NCBI GenBank assembly: GCA_004431415.1
Contig: QPMI01000493.1
Coordinates: 62,001 to 126,000, forward strand
From: Cyanophora paradoxa
Taxonomy: Eukaryota > Glaucocystophyceae > Cyanophorales > Cyanophoraceae
Length of the DNA: 64,000 bases
Reading direction: 5' to 3'
Within the stretch, counting starts at the first letter, position 1, and every line of letters begins with the position of its first letter. This document shows positions 62,412 through 64,000 of the stretch, piece after piece. A program made the position numbers and the translations under genes. The notes under the pieces are model-generated. The model saw only the letters and a program-made list of their open reading frames with translations. It was not told where the DNA came from and did not search any database.

Positions 62412-64000
62412 CTAGGGCGCGGCGGCCTCGGCGGGGCGCTCGGCGCCGGCGGCGGCGTCGCGCTCGGCGGCGGCGAGGGCCGACCAGTGCGCGAGGTGCC
62501 GCTCCGCGTGCTCCAGGAGGGCCGCCGCCCCCGGGAAGCGCGCGCACCACGCCGCGTACAGCGGCACCGCCAGGAACGTCAGGAAGCCCTGCGATCAGAT
62601 CAGATCAGATCGGATCGGATCAGATCGGATCAGATCAGACGAATCTGAGCCGACCTCCTGGGCGCGGGCGAGGGACTCGGAGCGGTCGCAGAGGGGCGAG
62701 ACGGGCAGCCCGAGCCGCCGCTCCTCGTCTGAGCGACGGGCTCAGACGGGGGGGGGGGGAGGTTGGGGGTGGGGTACGCGGACCGCCCTGGGCCCCGAAC
62801 TCCTCGACGATGCGGCGGGCCCAGCGCTCGTGCGTCGCGAAGGGTCTACCCCCGTTCGCGATGTCCGCGACCTGCGTGGGGAACATTCGAGAGGGGGGGA
62901 GAAGGCGGGGGGGTACGGGGCACCTTGAGGGCCATGGAGAGGAAGAGGCGGCGGTCCGCCTGGGGCAGCACGGCGCGCGCCAGGAGGGGGGGTACAGGCA
63001 GGCCCAGGTTCATCACTGCGGCTGGGGCTCGAGGCGGGGAGAAAGAGGAAAGAGAGAGAGGCGGGGGGAACCGCTGCGGCGATGCTTGAAGGAGTTGCCG
63101 CGGGCGCTGCTGCGGCCGCTGCGGCCGCTGGCGACGGAGCGCGCGTCGTCGGCGGGGCCCTCCGAGTCGGCCCCGTCCCCGTCCCCCTCGTCGTCCGCCT
63201 CCTCCCCGTCTTCCGCCTCCCCCTCGTCCCCCTCCGCCTCCACATCCGCCTGCGGGACGCGCGATCTGAGGCGAGGGCAGAGCACGCCGAGGAGGAGGGC
63301 GTACCCCGGCGGCCTCGAGGGTCTCGGTGACGAGGAGCGCCTTCCACGCGCTCACCGTCTCCAGGTGCCGCTACCCCCCCCCGCGGGGTCGGGCGCGGGG
63401 TAGAGGGCGCGGGGGCGGGGCGGGGGCGGGCGCACGCTCATGTCGGTGGCCAGGACGAGGGCGATGACGGAGCGCCGGAACTCGGCCCGCTGGCGTACCC
63501 CCGTCAGGCGGGAGGGGGAGGGGGCGGGGCCGGCCCGGGGTACCTGCTCCCGCGTGAAGGAGGAGAGGAAGTCGCAGTCGGGGTCCCGCAGCATCGCGAA
63601 GGTCCGCGTCAGCGCGTTGTGCTCCTGCGGACAAGGCCGGCTCAGGGTGGTGGGGGGAGGGGGGAAGGGGGGGTAGGGGCGCACGAGGACGGACTGGTCG
63701 TTGTAGAGGAGCGCGAGCTCGCTCCCCGTCGCCACCTCGAACCCGTTCGTCCGCCCCGTGTGCTGAGGGAAGGGGGGGGGGGGGGGGGGGGCTAAGGGGG
63801 GGGGGGAGGGATGTCGGGGGGTGCGCACGTCGAGGTCGTGGACGGCCGCCGCGACGAGCGCCGCGAGGACGTCCGCCGAGCGAACGTAGGGGCGGAGGCC
63901 CCCCGGGAAGAGCAGGAAGTACAGCTGTACCCCTGTTAGAAGACGGTGGAGGGAGGCAAAGGGTCTAGGGCCAAGCGTACCCCCTGAACGACCTCCGCGG
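62412..64000 (-). CDS. 3',5'-cyclic-nucleotide phosphodiesterase, catalytic domain (PDE copy B), runs off right edge
   Basis: This family hydrolyses cAMP and/or cGMP to the 5'-monophosphate using two divalent metal ions. Visible on the minus strand, 5' to 3': LYFLLFPGGLRPYVRSADVL and AAAVHDLD (about 63950-63830), HTGRTNGFEVATGSELALLY with NDQSVL (about 63765-63690), HNALTRTFAMLRDPDCDF (about 63635-63560), and RRSVIALVLATDMS (about 63485-63440). Then come TVSAWKALLVTETLEAAG, an acidic/Ser insert (about 63265-63070), QVADIANGGRPFATHERWAR (about 62885-62780), RRLGLPVSPLCDRSESLARA with QE (about 62725-62660), and GFLTFLAVPLYVAWCARFPG to the stop at 62414-62412. The HD..H metal motif, the Asp of ATDM and the nucleotide-selective Gln (spliced as AQE-GF) are all present. 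No stop interrupts the copy. The window edge hides the N-terminus. Confidence 0.9.
62591..62645. repeat. (GATCA/GGATC) short repeat in a phosphodiesterase intron
   Basis: GATCAGATCAGATCGGATC-type pentanucleotide repeats fill the intron between the AQE and GFLTF exons. Copy A has the same kind of repeat at 55203-55245, with different unit counts. Confidence 0.85.

Overview
This looks like nuclear DNA from a GC-rich, intron-dense eukaryote, most likely a unicellular alga or another protist. Coding sequence is cut into many short exons. Introns are roughly 45-100 nt, with GTGCGT/GTGAGT-like donors and TGCAG-like acceptors. There are no operons or ribosome-binding sites. Long poly-C/poly-G runs sit mainly in introns, and intergenic DNA is full of short palindromes. 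I cannot name the species. Exon limits were read by eye from frame continuity and GT-AG borders, and were helped greatly because the main gene is present twice.

Layout. (1) 1-1748, minus strand: N-terminal part of a 5-oxoprolinase gene that runs off the left edge. (2) 3222-28123, plus strand: a giant gene (copy 1). It encodes a signal peptide, eight tandem LamG-like modules of about 1.2 kb each, a large unrecognised extracellular region, a long cysteine-rich stretch of GCC2/GCC3 (ephrin-receptor-like) repeats, a transmembrane helix, an acidic linker, a second helix, a further beta-rich region, a weak third helix, and a Ser/Pro/Gly-rich tail. (3) 28124-33250: intergenic DNA with terminal-inverted-repeat elements, a tRNA-derived SINE with target-site duplication, and an hAT-like element. 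(4) 33593-54395, plus strand: a second, shorter copy of the giant gene (copy 2). It lacks LamG modules 1-3 and carries a lost ATG and three single-base frameshifts relative to copy 1. (5) 55021-56350, minus strand: a truncated cyclic-nucleotide phosphodiesterase pseudogene. (6) 56779-59005: more transposon remnants, including an hAT-type element with perfect 8-bp target duplication. (7) 59337-60535, plus strand: a small eight-exon gene of unknown function. (8) 61294-64000: a second copy of the phosphodiesterase segment, with an intact-looking catalytic domain running off the right edge.

The window is dominated by segmental duplication at three scales: the giant gene as a whole, about 2.3-kb cysteine-rich units inside each copy, and about 1.2-kb phase-1 LamG modules. 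The paired cysteine-rich units resemble each other more within a gene copy than between copies, which points to gene conversion. The giant protein is a likely cell-surface adhesion or receptor molecule of a domain order I do not recognise as a named family. The nearby phosphodiesterase would act in cAMP/cGMP turnover, but nothing in the sequence ties the two functionally.
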